From IMG/VR virus record IMGVR_UViG_3300046009_002729, positions 1 to 22,438 of that record: a stretch of DNA of 22,438 nt, one strand, 5' to 3'. Shown one piece after another: positions 6,971 to 15,775 of the stretch. The notes under the pieces are model-generated. The model made no database searches. It worked only from the letters and a program-made list of their open reading frames with translations, and was not told the DNA's origin. The stretch comes from a virus. The first letter of the stretch is position 1. Every line of letters begins with the position of its first letter. A program made the translations under genes and the position numbers.

Positions 6971-9900
6971 GCTGCCGCCTCAAGTTTTGCTTTGCGTGAA
7001 ATGGTGCTAAGTTCTTCTTTCATGCCTTGCATTTCGTTTATCAATGCTATGTTTGCACTAGATTGTAAATTAACCAATGCTTTCAATTCAATAATTTGCT
7101 CTTTTAATAACACGCTTTGATCGTCAATGGCATTTCCAATTGAATCGAATAAACCAGTGGTTTGTTGGTGGCTTGTAACGTTAGCAGGTGATGTGAAGTT
7201 AACTAATTCTGCACCTTGCTCACCTACAAGTGATAAACCACTTGCCATGCCGCCATTGGCGTAAGCAGGAATGCCGGGATATAATATTTTTTGTTCAGGA
7301 GAACCATATTTATAACCTAAGCTATAAGCAGAATATAAATCAAATAATTGTTTTTGATCGTAACCCGATTTTGTTGCTAATGATTCTAATTGAGTATTTG
7401 TTAATTTACTTAATTCTCCAGTAATAGAACCCGACATAGCTATTTCAAGTGATTTAGCTAAATTTATGCTTGGAAAATCTTTTTGTGTAACTCCAGCAAC
7501 ATCATATTTTTTATCAACGTTATCAAGTAATTTACTCATTCCAAGCAACGTTTTCTCACTTAATGTTGTGATAGTTGCCGTGCTTAATCCCGATTGTGTT
7601 GTCACATTTAATAGCGCGTCTTTCAATGCCTTTTGATAATCAGCCGCTTCTTTAGCTGCTTTTAATTCTGCTGCGGCTTTATCTGCGTCAGCTTTTGCTT
7701 TCGCTTGTGCATCAGATAAGTTTTTAGCTGCTAAATCTTGAGCCGCTTTTAATACTGCTGCTGAATTTGCAGCAGCGTCTGCACTTGCTTTTGCGGCATC
7801 GTTAGCTATTTTTGTGGCTGCGTCTTGCGCTGTTTTAGCCGCTGACGCTGCATTATCTGCTGCTTGCTGTGCTGCCGTAACAATTTTATTTGCGTCTGCC
7901 TGTGCTTGTGCAATCAACGCGTCTTGATTTGTTTTTGCTGCTGCTATTGCCGCATCTTTTTCTGCTTGTGTTTTTAAATCTTGCGCTTTTAATATTGAAT
8001 TAATGCCGACTAAAATTTGATCGGCTGTAGTTTTAGCACTATTATAATCAATCAATGTTTTTTGATAACCAGCCAATGCTGTCGCAAGATTTGTTGTTGC
8101 TGTATTGACTGTTAGCGTAGACGAGTTAACAGTTAACAAATTTGTATTTGCTTTTTCTGCTTCACGAAGTTGCAGATTCATAATTTCAATTTGTTTATCT
8201 GCCGCGCTCATGCCTTGCTCAAGCGCAGTTAAAACAGATTGATAATCAGCTTGATAAGCATTACCTGTTGCATTGTATTTTAATGATGCCTCTAAAAAAG
8301 CTTTTGAAACTTCTGGTAATGTTGATAACGCGCTTTCTTTTCCTAATTTTGCGTCTAATGCTGTTGTAATAAACGATTCTTTTGCAGACGAATAAACTTC
8401 AAGTGCTGTTGCTTGTGGCTTTTGCGCACCCGTCAATTGATCGTAATAGGTTCTTATGCCTTGACCTAACGTGACAAATTTATCGCGCATTGCGGTTAAG
8501 TTTTTGTATGCTGTTTCAAGCGCAGTTTGTGACGTTGTTAATGCCGCGCTTGCATCTGTGAGTGTGTTTAATGAACCAGCATAAAGCAAAGTCAAACCAG
8601 TCATGCCTTGCATAGATTTTTCACGTTCTAAGCGTAACGCTTCTTCTTTTGCTGCTGGGTCTTGTTCACCTAATTTTTTATAAATTGCAATGCGATAATC
8701 CATTGCATCATTAAATGATTTAGTTGCTGTTTCAGTTTCGGATTTTACAATGTCGGCAATATCCTGAGCTGCTGTTGCAAAATCACCAGACATTTCTAAC
8801 GCTTTTAAATAAATTAACTTTCCCTGATCTGTTGTATCTTTAACAAGTACATCAAGTAATGATCTGTATGACGCCATTGCTGATTCTGTACTGAGTCCAA
8901 TACTTGGCATAATTAATCCAAGTTTTGAAAATTTGTCTGTTAATGTTTTAACATTAAACGCAGTTTTTTCTGATTTGGTAAAATAATCGCTGTTAAAATA
9001 ATCATTAATTGTATTGTTTAAAGCAGATATACCACCAGCTACGTTAATTAAATCTTGCGATAAAGTTAAACCTGACGCGCCAATAGCCGCTAATCCTGCT
9101 TTGATGCTGTTTAATCCGTTAAACGCTTCAATAATATCGTCCGCTGTGCCGGGCAATTTTCCAATAATATCGTTAACGTCTGTAAATGCTGAGGCTAGTT
9201 GAAGTGATTGCGTAACCATTTCACGCTCAATATCGCCTTGTTTATTAATAATATCAGTATATTCAATGGCGTTAATCCCTAATACTTTTAATTTTGTTTG
9301 TGCTGTGCTGATTGCTATCGATACGCGGTTTAGTGTTTGATAATATCCTTCGCCAATTTGTTGAAAATCTGCATAAGAATAATTAGCAATAATAGCCATT
9401 AAGTCTGCTTGCTTTGACAATGCACCGTTGATAATTTCAGTATTAGCTGCTGCGTCTTTTCCTAGCGGCATTTTCCCCAGATCAACTTCAAATGATTTTA
9501 ATTTTTCTAGTGCTACTTCGCCAAAATCTCCCGCTAATGAAACAACATTTTCTTGTATTTTTCCAAGTGAGTAAGCAATTGACGCACTTATTTCATCATT
9601 TAATGGCGACCATTTTGTTGATATATATTGTTTTGTTGACGCGCCAATTCCTAAAAAACCGCTTGATGTTTTAGTAACAAGTGTTTGTAAATAATTACGC
9701 CCCGCAATAATTCCACTTTCAACAATGTTGCCTAATGTATCTTTTACAAACTTAATGCCACTACCAGCAAATTCTTTTGTAGTTGTAGTTGTCATAAAGA
9801 AACCACTTGTTGACGTACCTAAGCCAAGTGATGAAGTATCAATGCCATAATTTTTTGCAATTGAATTTGCAACGCCTTTCATTGAATAAGATAAAACCTC

Positions 9901-12900
9901 AAGACTTCTAGCCATGCCTTTTGTGTAATCTAAATCCGCACTAGAATTTGAACTAATCGTATCAAGCGCATCAAGAATTGAATTAGACATTTCATCACTG
10001 CCTAATACTGTTCCACCTTGTGACGATTTATATTTGTCTGTTTCTTTTGTAATGTAATCTGCACCTGTCATGGGTGATGCTTCAGCACTTCCGCCACCGC
10101 CACCTGACATTGCGCCAATGGCAACCATAAACGCAAGCATCATTCCACCACGAATTAAACCTGTATATGGATCTCCTTGCGAAGCATCGGCAACAGCTTT
10201 AGTTGCTGATACTCCAGCTCCAGCAGTATCTGCCGCAATACCAACTGTTGATGAAGTTACTTTTGCAGTTGTTTTGGCGGTTTCGCCAAATAAATACATG
10301 GCAACAGTTTTTCCCATGTCTGCAATTTGTTTTGACATTGACATAGCAGATTGAACCATCTCAAACGCTCTAAATACTTTAGTTGCTGCTCCTAATACTT
10401 GATAACCCGTTGTGCCTTTTTTGAAAAAGTTTTGAGCTGATTGTGTCAAATCTCCATATAATTTAATTTGAGCACCAAGTAATTTTTCTTGCAGTTTAGA
10501 TTGTGCTTTTTGATTTCCAGCAATATCACTTGTTGCAAGATTTTTTACTGTTTTTTCATATTCTTGTCGTGCTGTTTCTGCATTTTTTTCATACTGAGCA
10601 AGTGAAACGCCAATACCTCCCATTGCTTCGCCAATTAATCCAAATGCGTCTTTTAATCCGTTTGCAGCGTCTTTTGCGTTTTCAAGTGCTGAAGTTAATA
10701 CTGCCATTCTTGCAGTTGCTTGTTCATCAGCGTTTCTTTGAGCGTCTTCAATAGCTTTAATACCATCAATTTTATCTTTGTTTGCTTTTTGTTCAGCGTC
10801 AGACTTTGCTTTAATATCAGATTGCGTTGATGTTTCTGCTAATACTGCTTTATCTGTTTGCAATCCTGCAATTTCAGTTTTTAAGCGTAATTGTTCAGCC
10901 AGCGTTAAATTATATTTTCCCGCGTTATCTAATTCTGCCTGAGCCGCTGCAATTTTAGCGTCAATGGTTTCCGCGCTTTGGTTAGTTAATGAATCGCGGA
11001 TCTCTTTTTCTTTAGCCAATAGTAAATTGGTTGCAGATTGTGATTGATTTAATATGCGTGATTTTTCTTCATAAGTTTTTGCTGATTCATACTCAATAGC
11101 CGCTTTATCTTGAATCGATACGCGCTCTGCTTCAAGTGCCGCAATCTTGGTTTGTTGTTGTGCTGCAAATAGTTTGCCCGCGTTTTCTGCTGACGCTACC
11201 TGTGCGTTAAGCTGTTCATTAAAATAACGCTCTGCCTCTGCTAAATCTTTAGTGGCTTTTGCTGCTTCTTTTTTGGCTTCAGATGTTTTTTTAGTTTTAT
11301 CTGTTGAATCTGCTGTTGCAACTGCATTTGTTTTAGCTGCTTCAGTATGTTTTTCAGTTTTGGCGGTTGCGTCAATAGTTGCTTTTGTTGCCGCAAGTTG
11401 TTCTTCTTTAAATTGTTTTAACGCAGTTAATTTTGTGCGTTCTTTTTCAGTATCAAAACCAACTGCTGTACCAATTAAGTTTGGTAAGCCATATTTTTCC
11501 ATTGCCGCAATGCGTTTTTCTGCCGTTTCAATTTGTTTATCAATGGTGCTTTGATTGTCTGCTATCTTTGCAAATGTTGCGCCTGCTGCTGCCGCAACAA
11601 CTGTTGCGCCCATAATTAAAGGATTGGCACGGGTTGCAACATTAAACGCTAACATAGCCGCGTTAGCCGCCCATATTGCGCCAGTTAATGCTGCAATACC
11701 ACCAGCCGCACCTGCAACAATTTTTAATTCGTCTGCTACGCTTTTTAAATTATCGTATTGTTCTTTTGTGTAGTTATTAGATTCTGCAAATTTATCGCCC
11801 ATGCCTTCGTAAATGGCAATAACGCCTGTTGCTTGTTGTATCACATCGGTCAATGCGCCTTTTAAGCCAGAATCGCCTAATTGCAATGCTGCTTCACTAA
11901 GTGTGCCTTTTAATGCGTCAAACGCTTTTGCTAAACCTTGATTTAATGTATCAGCCATTTTTTTAGCTGAACCGTCTGCATTCTCTAATTTTTTTGCATA
12001 TTCATCTATTTTTGTAGAGTTTGCAGCTAAAATATTTCCTGCCGCTGCTGCATCGCTCCCAAATATTTTTAATGATTCTGCGCCTGTTAAATGTGCGTCT
12101 TGCAAAGTTTTCATTACTTTTGCTAAACCATAAACTTCAACATTTAATTGCTTATAAGTTACACCATGTTTTTTTAATATTTCTACGTTATCTTTTGTGT
12201 CATTACTCAATGCAACAAGCATTGTTTTTAAGTTGTTACCCGCTTCACTTCCTTTAATCTGATTATCTGCCAAAATCCCCAGCGATGCTGTCAATGTTTC
12301 AAGATTAATTCCAAAAGTTTTCGCTACTGGCGCAATGTTTTTCATTGCATCGCCAATTTGCTCAACGTTTGTACTGGAATCTGCTGCTGTTTTTGCAAAA
12401 ACATCATTAATGCGCCCAAGATCGCCAAGTTGCAATCCTAAAGCTTTCATTGTACCTGTTGATATTTCAGCAGCTTTAGCTAAATCTAAACTACCGGCAG
12501 CCGCTAGTTGTAAAACTTTAGGCGTTGCCGTCAATATCTCATTTGTTTTCAAACCTGCTGACGCTAAAACACCTTGCGCCTCTGCTGCTTGCTGTGCTGA
12601 AAAAGCTGTGGTTGCGCCAAGTTCACGCGCTTGCTTTTCCATTGCTTTCATTTGTTGAGTGGTGGCATCAGTCAAAGACTTAAGCTTAATCATTTGAGTC
12701 TCAAACGATGCCATTTCACTAATTACAGTTTTAAAGCCAATGCCAAGTAACGCAGCACTAGCCGCTTTTGCCATGTTACCTAAACTAAGCAAAGCACGTT
12801 CACTGCGTCCAGTAGCTTGCTCCATTGCAGATAGATTGCGTGATGCTGTTACTGCACTGGTCGAATCAACTGCGACTTGAATAGAATAGGTATCGGTGGT

Positions 12901-12903
12901 CAT
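6967..12903 (-). CDS. tail tape measure protein (TP901-type), 1978 aa
   Basis: Sets tail length and is probably delivered into the cell with the DNA. Residues about 65-290 match the TP901 tape measure core (FETQMIKLKSLTDATTQQMK; GATTAFSAQQAAEAQGVLAS; LGILADNQIKGSEAGNNLKT). Hydrophobic patches lie near residues 395-448 and 912-940, the latter followed by a Gly stretch (SGGGGGS). Long helical segments fill the rest, including an Ala/Lys/Asp-rich coiled-coil region at about 1635-1760. The C-terminus has the widespread motif LSLVGEQGAELVNF (about residue 1890) and a final coiled coil. No peptidase or lysozyme domain is visible. At about 0.15 nm per residue the length predicts a tail near 300 nm. 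It starts in an ATGA overlap with the chaperone T frame, as expected for a chaperone-tape measure pair. Confidence 0.95.
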   Translation of the reverse strand: MTTDTYSIQVAVDSTSAVTASRNLSAMEQATGRSERALLSLGNMAKAASAALLGIGFKTVISEMASFETQMIKLKSLTDATTQQMKAMEKQARELGATTAFSAQQAAEAQGVLASAGLKTNEILTATPKVLQLAAAGSLDLAKAAEISTGTMKALGLQLGDLGRINDVFAKTAADSSTNVEQIGDAMKNIAPVAKTFGINLETLTASLGILADNQIKGSEAGNNLKTMLVALSNDTKDNVEILKKHGVTYKQLNVEVYGLAKVMKTLQDAHLTGAESLKIFGSDAAAAGNILAANSTKIDEYAKKLENADGSAKKMADTLNQGLAKAFDALKGTLSEAALQLGDSGLKGALTDVIQQATGVIAIYEGMGDKFAESNNYTKEQYDNLKSVADELKIVAGAAGGIAALTGAIWAANAAMLAFNVATRANPLIMGATVVAAAAGATFAKIADNQSTIDKQIETAEKRIAAMEKYGLPNLIGTAVGFDTEKERTKLTALKQFKEEQLAATKATIDATAKTEKHTEAAKTNAVATADSTDKTKKTSEAKKEAAKATKDLAEAERYFNEQLNAQVASAENAGKLFAAQQQTKIAALEAERVSIQDKAAIEYESAKTYEEKSRILNQSQSATNLLLAKEKEIRDSLTNQSAETIDAKIAAAQAELDNAGKYNLTLAEQLRLKTEIAGLQTDKAVLAETSTQSDIKAKSDAEQKANKDKIDGIKAIEDAQRNADEQATARMAVLTSALENAKDAANGLKDAFGLIGEAMGGIGVSLAQYEKNAETARQEYEKTVKNLATSDIAGNQKAQSKLQEKLLGAQIKLYGDLTQSAQNFFKKGTTGYQVLGAATKVFRAFEMVQSAMSMSKQIADMGKTVAMYLFGETAKTTAKVTSSTVGIAADTAGAGVSATKAVADASQGDPYTGLIRGGMMLAFMVAIGAMSGGGGGSAEASPMTGADYITKETDKYKSSQGGTVLGSDEMSNSILDALDTISSNSSADLDYTKGMARSLEVLSYSMKGVANSIAKNYGIDTSSLGLGTSTSGFFMTTTTTKEFAGSGIKFVKDTLGNIVESGIIAGRNYLQTLVTKTSSGFLGIGASTKQYISTKWSPLNDEISASIAYSLGKIQENVVSLAGDFGEVALEKLKSFEVDLGKMPLGKDAAANTEIINGALSKQADLMAIIANYSYADFQQIGEGYYQTLNRVSIAISTAQTKLKVLGINAIEYTDIINKQGDIEREMVTQSLQLASAFTDVNDIIGKLPGTADDIIEAFNGLNSIKAGLAAIGASGLTLSQDLINVAGGISALNNTINDYFNSDYFTKSEKTAFNVKTLTDKFSKLGLIMPSIGLSTESAMASYRSLLDVLVKDTTDQGKLIYLKALEMSGDFATAAQDIADIVKSETETATKSFNDAMDYRIAIYKKLGEQDPAAKEEALRLEREKSMQGMTGLTLLYAGSLNTLTDASAALTTSQTALETAYKNLTAMRDKFVTLGQGIRTYYDQLTGAQKPQATALEVYSSAKESFITTALDAKLGKESALSTLPEVSKAFLEASLKYNATGNAYQADYQSVLTALEQGMSAADKQIEIMNLQLREAEKANTNLLTVNSSTLTVNTATTNLATALAGYQKTLIDYNSAKTTADQILVGINSILKAQDLKTQAEKDAAIAAAKTNQDALIAQAQADANKIVTAAQQAADNAASAAKTAQDAATKIANDAAKASADAAANSAAVLKAAQDLAAKNLSDAQAKAKADADKAAAELKAAKEAADYQKALKDALLNVTTQSGLSTATITTLSEKTLLGMSKLLDNVDKKYDVAGVTQKDFPSINLAKSLEIAMSGSITGELSKLTNTQLESLATKSGYDQKQLFDLYSAYSLGYKYGSPEQKILYPGIPAYANGGMASGLSLVGEQGAELVNFTSPANVTSHQQTTGLFDSIGNAIDDQSVLLKEQIIELKALVNLQSSANIALINEMQGMKEELSTISRKAKLEAAA

Positions 12904-13280
12904 TTTGTTTTGCTCCGTTTTGCAATTTGCTCTGCTTGAATATTTAAATAAGCACTATCAAGACGCATAATAGCACTTACTTCTAATGGCGTTAATTCTA
13001 TATTGGTCAATCTTGACCATGCGTCAATTTCCGTGTAACTAATTGGATTTTGACCAAACCCATTGCTTGAGCGTGTTCGGCTTAATTCACCAAACCACGC
13101 CCAGCAGTAGGCGTAATTTTCTGGCATAGACAATGATTTATAATCATCAGGTATCTCATGCCCCATTGCAATAATCGCTTGAGCTTCATCGCGTAAACTA
13201 CTGCCATTGTCGTTTGTTTTGCTGAGTTCAAATTCTCGTGTGCCAAACTCGACAATGTCATTGATTAGGCTTTGGTGAAG
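12900..13280 (-). CDS. T half of tail assembly chaperone, made as a G-T fusion by -1 frameshift
   Basis: This frame is open from the slippery site at 13280-13286 to the tape measure start: LHQSLINDIVEFGTREFELS, then SSLRDEAQAIIAMGHEIPDD, SMPENYAYCWAWFGELSRTR and a C-terminus ending QAEQIAKRSKTK. Between the slip and the ATG at 13166 there is no ATG, GTG or TTG codon in frame, and no ribosome binding site precedes 13166, so a stand-alone 88-aa protein from 13166 (12900-13166) is unlikely to be the main product. The segment from 13166 has the PENY-x-x-CW-x-WF pattern resembling phage T-like tail proteins. With 131 residues of G and 126 from this frame, the predicted fusion is 257 aa. In lambda, gpGT recruits the tape measure and tail tube subunits during tail assembly. 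The stop overlaps the tape measure ATG (ATGA). Confidence 0.85.
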   Translation of the reverse strand, partial: LHQSLINDIVEFGTREFELSKTNDNGSSLRDEAQAIIAMGHEIPDDYKSLSMPENYAYCWAWFGELSRTRSSNGFGQNPISYTEIDAWSRLTNIELTPLEVSAIMRLDSAYLNIQAEQIAKRSKTK

Positions 13281-13672
13281 TTTCCCAAGTTATTGCTTGC
13301 CTCAAAAACTTGTTCACGGATTTCGCTGTTGCGTTCCATTAACTTTGTGGCGTTCTCTGGTGAATATTCAAAGTTAGTAATTCCACGCCACGCAACAACA
13401 CGAATTGCTGCTGCGTCAATGCCAAATTGTTCATCATCTTCGATTGTGCGCTCAATTTCTTTTCCGCGCTTAGCCGCTAACTGATCTTGTGATTTTCTAC
13501 GGTTTAACGTTTTGCGTACCCAATCTTGTACTTTTGGTGATTGTGAACCAAGCACTGTAATAAATACGCCTGTATCGCCACCGTCAGCTCTTAAATATTC
13601 AAACTCATAAGCGTTTTCTGACGCGCTAACTAAATCTAAATCATCAAATGATAAACCTGTTTTTTTGCTCAT
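13265..13672 (-). CDS. tail assembly chaperone, G-like
   Basis: A 135-aa acidic and basic mixed protein between the tail tube and tape measure genes, the position of lambda gpG. I start it at 13672 (MSKKTGLSFDDLDLVSASEN). AGGA lies about ten bases upstream, while the 18 extra codons of the longer frame (to 13726) would run through the terminator hairpin at 13704-13735. Features: YEFEYLRADGGDTGVFITVL, a basic middle (RKTLNRRKSQDQLAAKRGKE) and VVAWRGITNFEYSPENATKL, the last typical of phage tail assembly chaperones. The zero-frame stop is TAA at 13265-13267; a minority of ribosomes should instead shift at GGGAAAC and continue into the T frame. Confidence 0.87.
   Translation of the reverse strand: MSKKTGLSFDDLDLVSASENAYEFEYLRADGGDTGVFITVLGSQSPKVQDWVRKTLNRRKSQDQLAAKRGKEIERTIEDDEQFGIDAAAIRVVAWRGITNFEYSPENATKLMERNSEIREQVFEASNNLGNFTKA
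13280..13286 (-). other. programmed -1 ribosomal frameshift site GGGAAAC
   Basis: On the minus strand the G-like gene reads TTG GGA AAC TTC ACC. The heptamer G GGA AAC fits the X XXY YYZ rule in the zero frame, and after a one-base backward slip the codons are GGG AAA CTT CAC CAA. Lambda uses the closely similar GGGAAAG for its G/GT shift. The site is 13 bases before the zero-frame stop codon. Confidence 0.88.
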
Positions 13673-13696
13673 GTTCGTATGTTCCTGTTGATTTAT

Positions 13697-13735
13697 AAAA
13701 AAATACCCACGCCCGCATGATTGCAAGCGTGGGTA
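13697..13735 (-). terminator. rho-independent terminator after the tail tube gene
   Basis: On the minus strand TACCCACGC (13727-13735) pairs perfectly with GCGTGGGTA (13704-13712), giving a 9-bp stem. A second small stem TGC/GCA can form inside the loop. The stem is followed by seven T residues (13697-13703). It lies between the tail tube stop (13751) and the chaperone start (13672), within one operon, so it probably lowers expression of chaperones and tape measure relative to the abundant tube and capsid proteins. Confidence 0.9.
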
Positions 13736-13750
13736 ATTGTAGCACTATTT

Positions 13751-14962
13751 TTAAGCGAGTGAATCTTGAACCATGATTGTTGTCGCTAAATTAGCCACTG
13801 CACTGCCACCCGCTGTATTTTTAAGCGCAGTGAATGGGAATGTGCGAGTTAATCCAGACGCGCCATCGGTTACATCAGCACCGCCAATTTTAACGCGCGA
13901 CATAGTAAACGATACAAAATCAGCCGTTGCAGTGCTATCTGTTGTTAATGCCACAATGATAGACACTTCGGTTTCATTGATAAAATAATCGCGGAATGTT
14001 GCATCAGTGAAATAAGCACTAAATGTACCTGTTGCGCCTACAACGCCTTGAAATACGTCTGGGCGTGTTAATGAACCCACTACTGCATCCGCTACTGCAA
14101 TATTGCCGTTAATGTCAAAATCAATTGACGTAACAATGGCAACAGGTGTGCCTGCAACCAGTAACAAACCATTTACACCAGCAGTTACGCCACCAGTAGT
14201 GATTGCAGTTGGTGAAGTTAAAACTTGTGATGTGCCAGTGGTAACGTTTAATCCGACCAATGGAAAATCAATGGTTGCCATGCCGTTTGCAGGGATTTTA
14301 ACCTGAGCGTTGGTTTGCATAATGTCAGTATAAACCTCTGACTGTGCAACGTCTGAAAACCAATGTTCAATAGTGTAATAATCCTGTGTTTGGCTTGTTT
14401 CTGGCACATAAGTGTATTTGCCGGGAATAGCAACAGTTACACCAGTAACTGAGGTTGCATTATCTGCAAGCGCACTACCGTTTAACGTTTTAACTGTTAA
14501 TGTGGTTGCTGTTACAGCAGTCACCAATAAGTTTTTATTTAAATTAGCCGCGTTAACGCTGCCTACTGTAATCCGAACCACGTTACCAATTTTAATACCA
14601 CCAGTTAACGGGTTGCCTGTTTGGAATGTAATAACGCCAGTTGATGCAACAATAGTTACAGCCGCTGCGGTTAATGATGAAATCGCAACAAAGTCTTTAC
14701 GCAATACGGATTGCAGAAAGTCTTTATATGTTCCCGCTGATAATTCACCGCTTAATGTACCCGTTGATTGTCTTGAACCATGACGGAAATCAGCAACTTG
14801 TTGATCTGGGCGAATTTCGTTTGACTGGAATGTTTCTTTGGTTAAGTTAATCGTGCTTGTAACACGTCTTAATTCTTGACCGCCACCGCCTGAAGCTGCT
14901 ACGCCTAAGCCTGTTTGTTTTTTGTAAGATACGACTTTTTTAACGCCTTGTGCAATTGTCAT
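13751..14962 (-). CDS. major tail tube protein
   Basis: Forms the tail tube around the tape measure. It has 403 residues, long for a tube protein. The N-terminal part (RRVTSTINLTKETFQSNEIR, PDQQVADFRHGSRQSTGTLS, GELSAGTYKDFLQSVLRKDF) is the hallmark of a phage tube protein family common in siphophages of Pseudomonadota. Residues about 95-180 form a Val/Thr-rich beta segment that may be an inserted surface domain. The C-terminal half continues with beta-strand signatures (GTFSAYFTDATFRDYFINET; SFTMSRVKIGGADVTDGASG). AAGAGG about eight bases before the ATG is a good ribosome binding site, in keeping with high expression. A strong terminator follows the gene. Confidence 0.92.
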   Translation of the reverse strand: MTIAQGVKKVVSYKKQTGLGVAASGGGGQELRRVTSTINLTKETFQSNEIRPDQQVADFRHGSRQSTGTLSGELSAGTYKDFLQSVLRKDFVAISSLTAAAVTIVASTGVITFQTGNPLTGGIKIGNVVRITVGSVNAANLNKNLLVTAVTATTLTVKTLNGSALADNATSVTGVTVAIPGKYTYVPETSQTQDYYTIEHWFSDVAQSEVYTDIMQTNAQVKIPANGMATIDFPLVGLNVTTGTSQVLTSPTAITTGGVTAGVNGLLLVAGTPVAIVTSIDFDINGNIAVADAVVGSLTRPDVFQGVVGATGTFSAYFTDATFRDYFINETEVSIIVALTTDSTATADFVSFTMSRVKIGGADVTDGASGLTRTFPFTALKNTAGGSAVANLATTIMVQDSLA

Positions 14963-14973
14963 TTTGTAACCTC

Positions 14974-15381
14974 TTATGGATAAATATCTGCTGAAAAATA
15001 AATTGATACCGGAATTTTATAAAGCACCCCGTCAATCAATGCCGGTGCAATTGATGGTGTCTTGTCAATAATAACAGTTACACTGCCGTTTGTTAAACTT
15101 GTACCGCGTTTAAAATGATTAACCAGTAAATCAACGCGGGTTGCTGCTGTTTTTGCGCCTACATTAGCTGGATAACACAATAGCACCTGCATAAAACCTT
15201 TTACGCGATAATGATTGCCGCCTAATGTTGGATTAAGCGTATCTGCAATCATTAAATTAACTTGCTGATATGCTGTACCAACGACGGGCGTAAACGGTAC
15301 GTTTTCCCACGCTGTCGCAATCGTAGGCGTTAGCGCGTTGAGTTTTGTTTCTAATGCGGTACGGATTTCAACTAGTGCCAT
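14974..15381 (-). CDS. tail terminator protein (DUF4128-like, lambda gpU role)
   Basis: A 135-aa protein. Caps the tail tube once the tape measure length is reached and joins it to the head. Sequence signs: MALVEIRTALETKLNALTP at the N-terminus, WENVPFTPVVGTAYQQVNLM, and YRVKGFMQVLLCYPANVGAK, then VDLLVNHFKRG and VYKIPVSIYF-like strands (here VLYKIPVSIYFSADIYP) at the end. This alpha-beta pattern matches DUF4128 proteins, which occupy the tail terminator position. It lies between the completion protein, which it overlaps by 14 bases, and the tube protein, as expected from gene order. Confidence 0.87.
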   Translation of the reverse strand: MALVEIRTALETKLNALTPTIATAWENVPFTPVVGTAYQQVNLMIADTLNPTLGGNHYRVKGFMQVLLCYPANVGAKTAATRVDLLVNHFKRGTSLTNGSVTVIIDKTPSIAPALIDGVLYKIPVSIYFSADIYP

Positions 15382-15775
15382 TTAATGCTCCTTCAAATAA
15401 TGCAACAGATACACGCACCATACCTGCCGGTGCTTGCCTACTATGAAAATCATATTCTAATGCTCCAATATATGGCACGTTATTGGTTAAGTAAACAACA
15501 CTGCCTGCCCTGCGTGGAATTGTTGATTGTATTTTTTCAACTGTACTTGTACGGTCTTCACCTACAAAAGGCGATCCGATTGTGCAGTGCCAGTTTCCGC
15601 GAGCATTGCCGCCAACATAACCTTCAGGTGCTGACGCTGGATTTTTCCATTGACTAGGATTTCCAACTGGTGTCATCATAATAATATTCTTAAACACTTC
15701 ACTTGTTGCAGCGCGTATTTTATTATCAACGTGACCATTAGCACGCGCCACAATTTGCGACATTGAACCTGTCAT
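15368..15775 (-). CDS. tail completion / HK97 gp10-like neck protein
   Basis: A 135-aa protein with the N-terminal helix common to this family (MSQIVARANGHVDNKIRAAT), a middle segment RGNWHCTIGSP, and the C-terminal signature VVYLTNNVPYIGALEYDFHS followed by RQAPAGMVRVSVALF. Proteins with this ending are annotated as HK97 gp10 or tail completion (lambda gpZ-like) proteins, needed for a functional head-tail joint. The start at 15775 overlaps the preceding stop (ATGA); an internal ATG four codons later is also possible. Gene order (stopper, completion, terminator, tube) supports the role. Confidence 0.84.
   Translation of the reverse strand: MTGSMSQIVARANGHVDNKIRAATSEVFKNIIMMTPVGNPSQWKNPASAPEGYVGGNARGNWHCTIGSPFVGEDRTSTVEKIQSTIPRRAGSVVYLTNNVPYIGALEYDFHSRQAPAGMVRVSVALFEGALNGTS

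Noticed and set aside
10070-10354. Plus-strand open frame of 94 codons inside the tape measure gene
   Set aside because: It is antisense to a well-supported gene, has composition typical of a reverse-strand artefact, and no ribosome binding site or neighbour in the same direction. The same holds for other plus-strand frames over the minus-strand genes (for example 11252-11554, 12335-12658, 14412-14783).
12900-13166. Separate 88-aa gene starting at the ATG at 13166
   Set aside because: No ribosome binding site precedes it, and the same frame is open and protein-like back to the slippery heptamer, so I treat it as the end of the G-T fusion.
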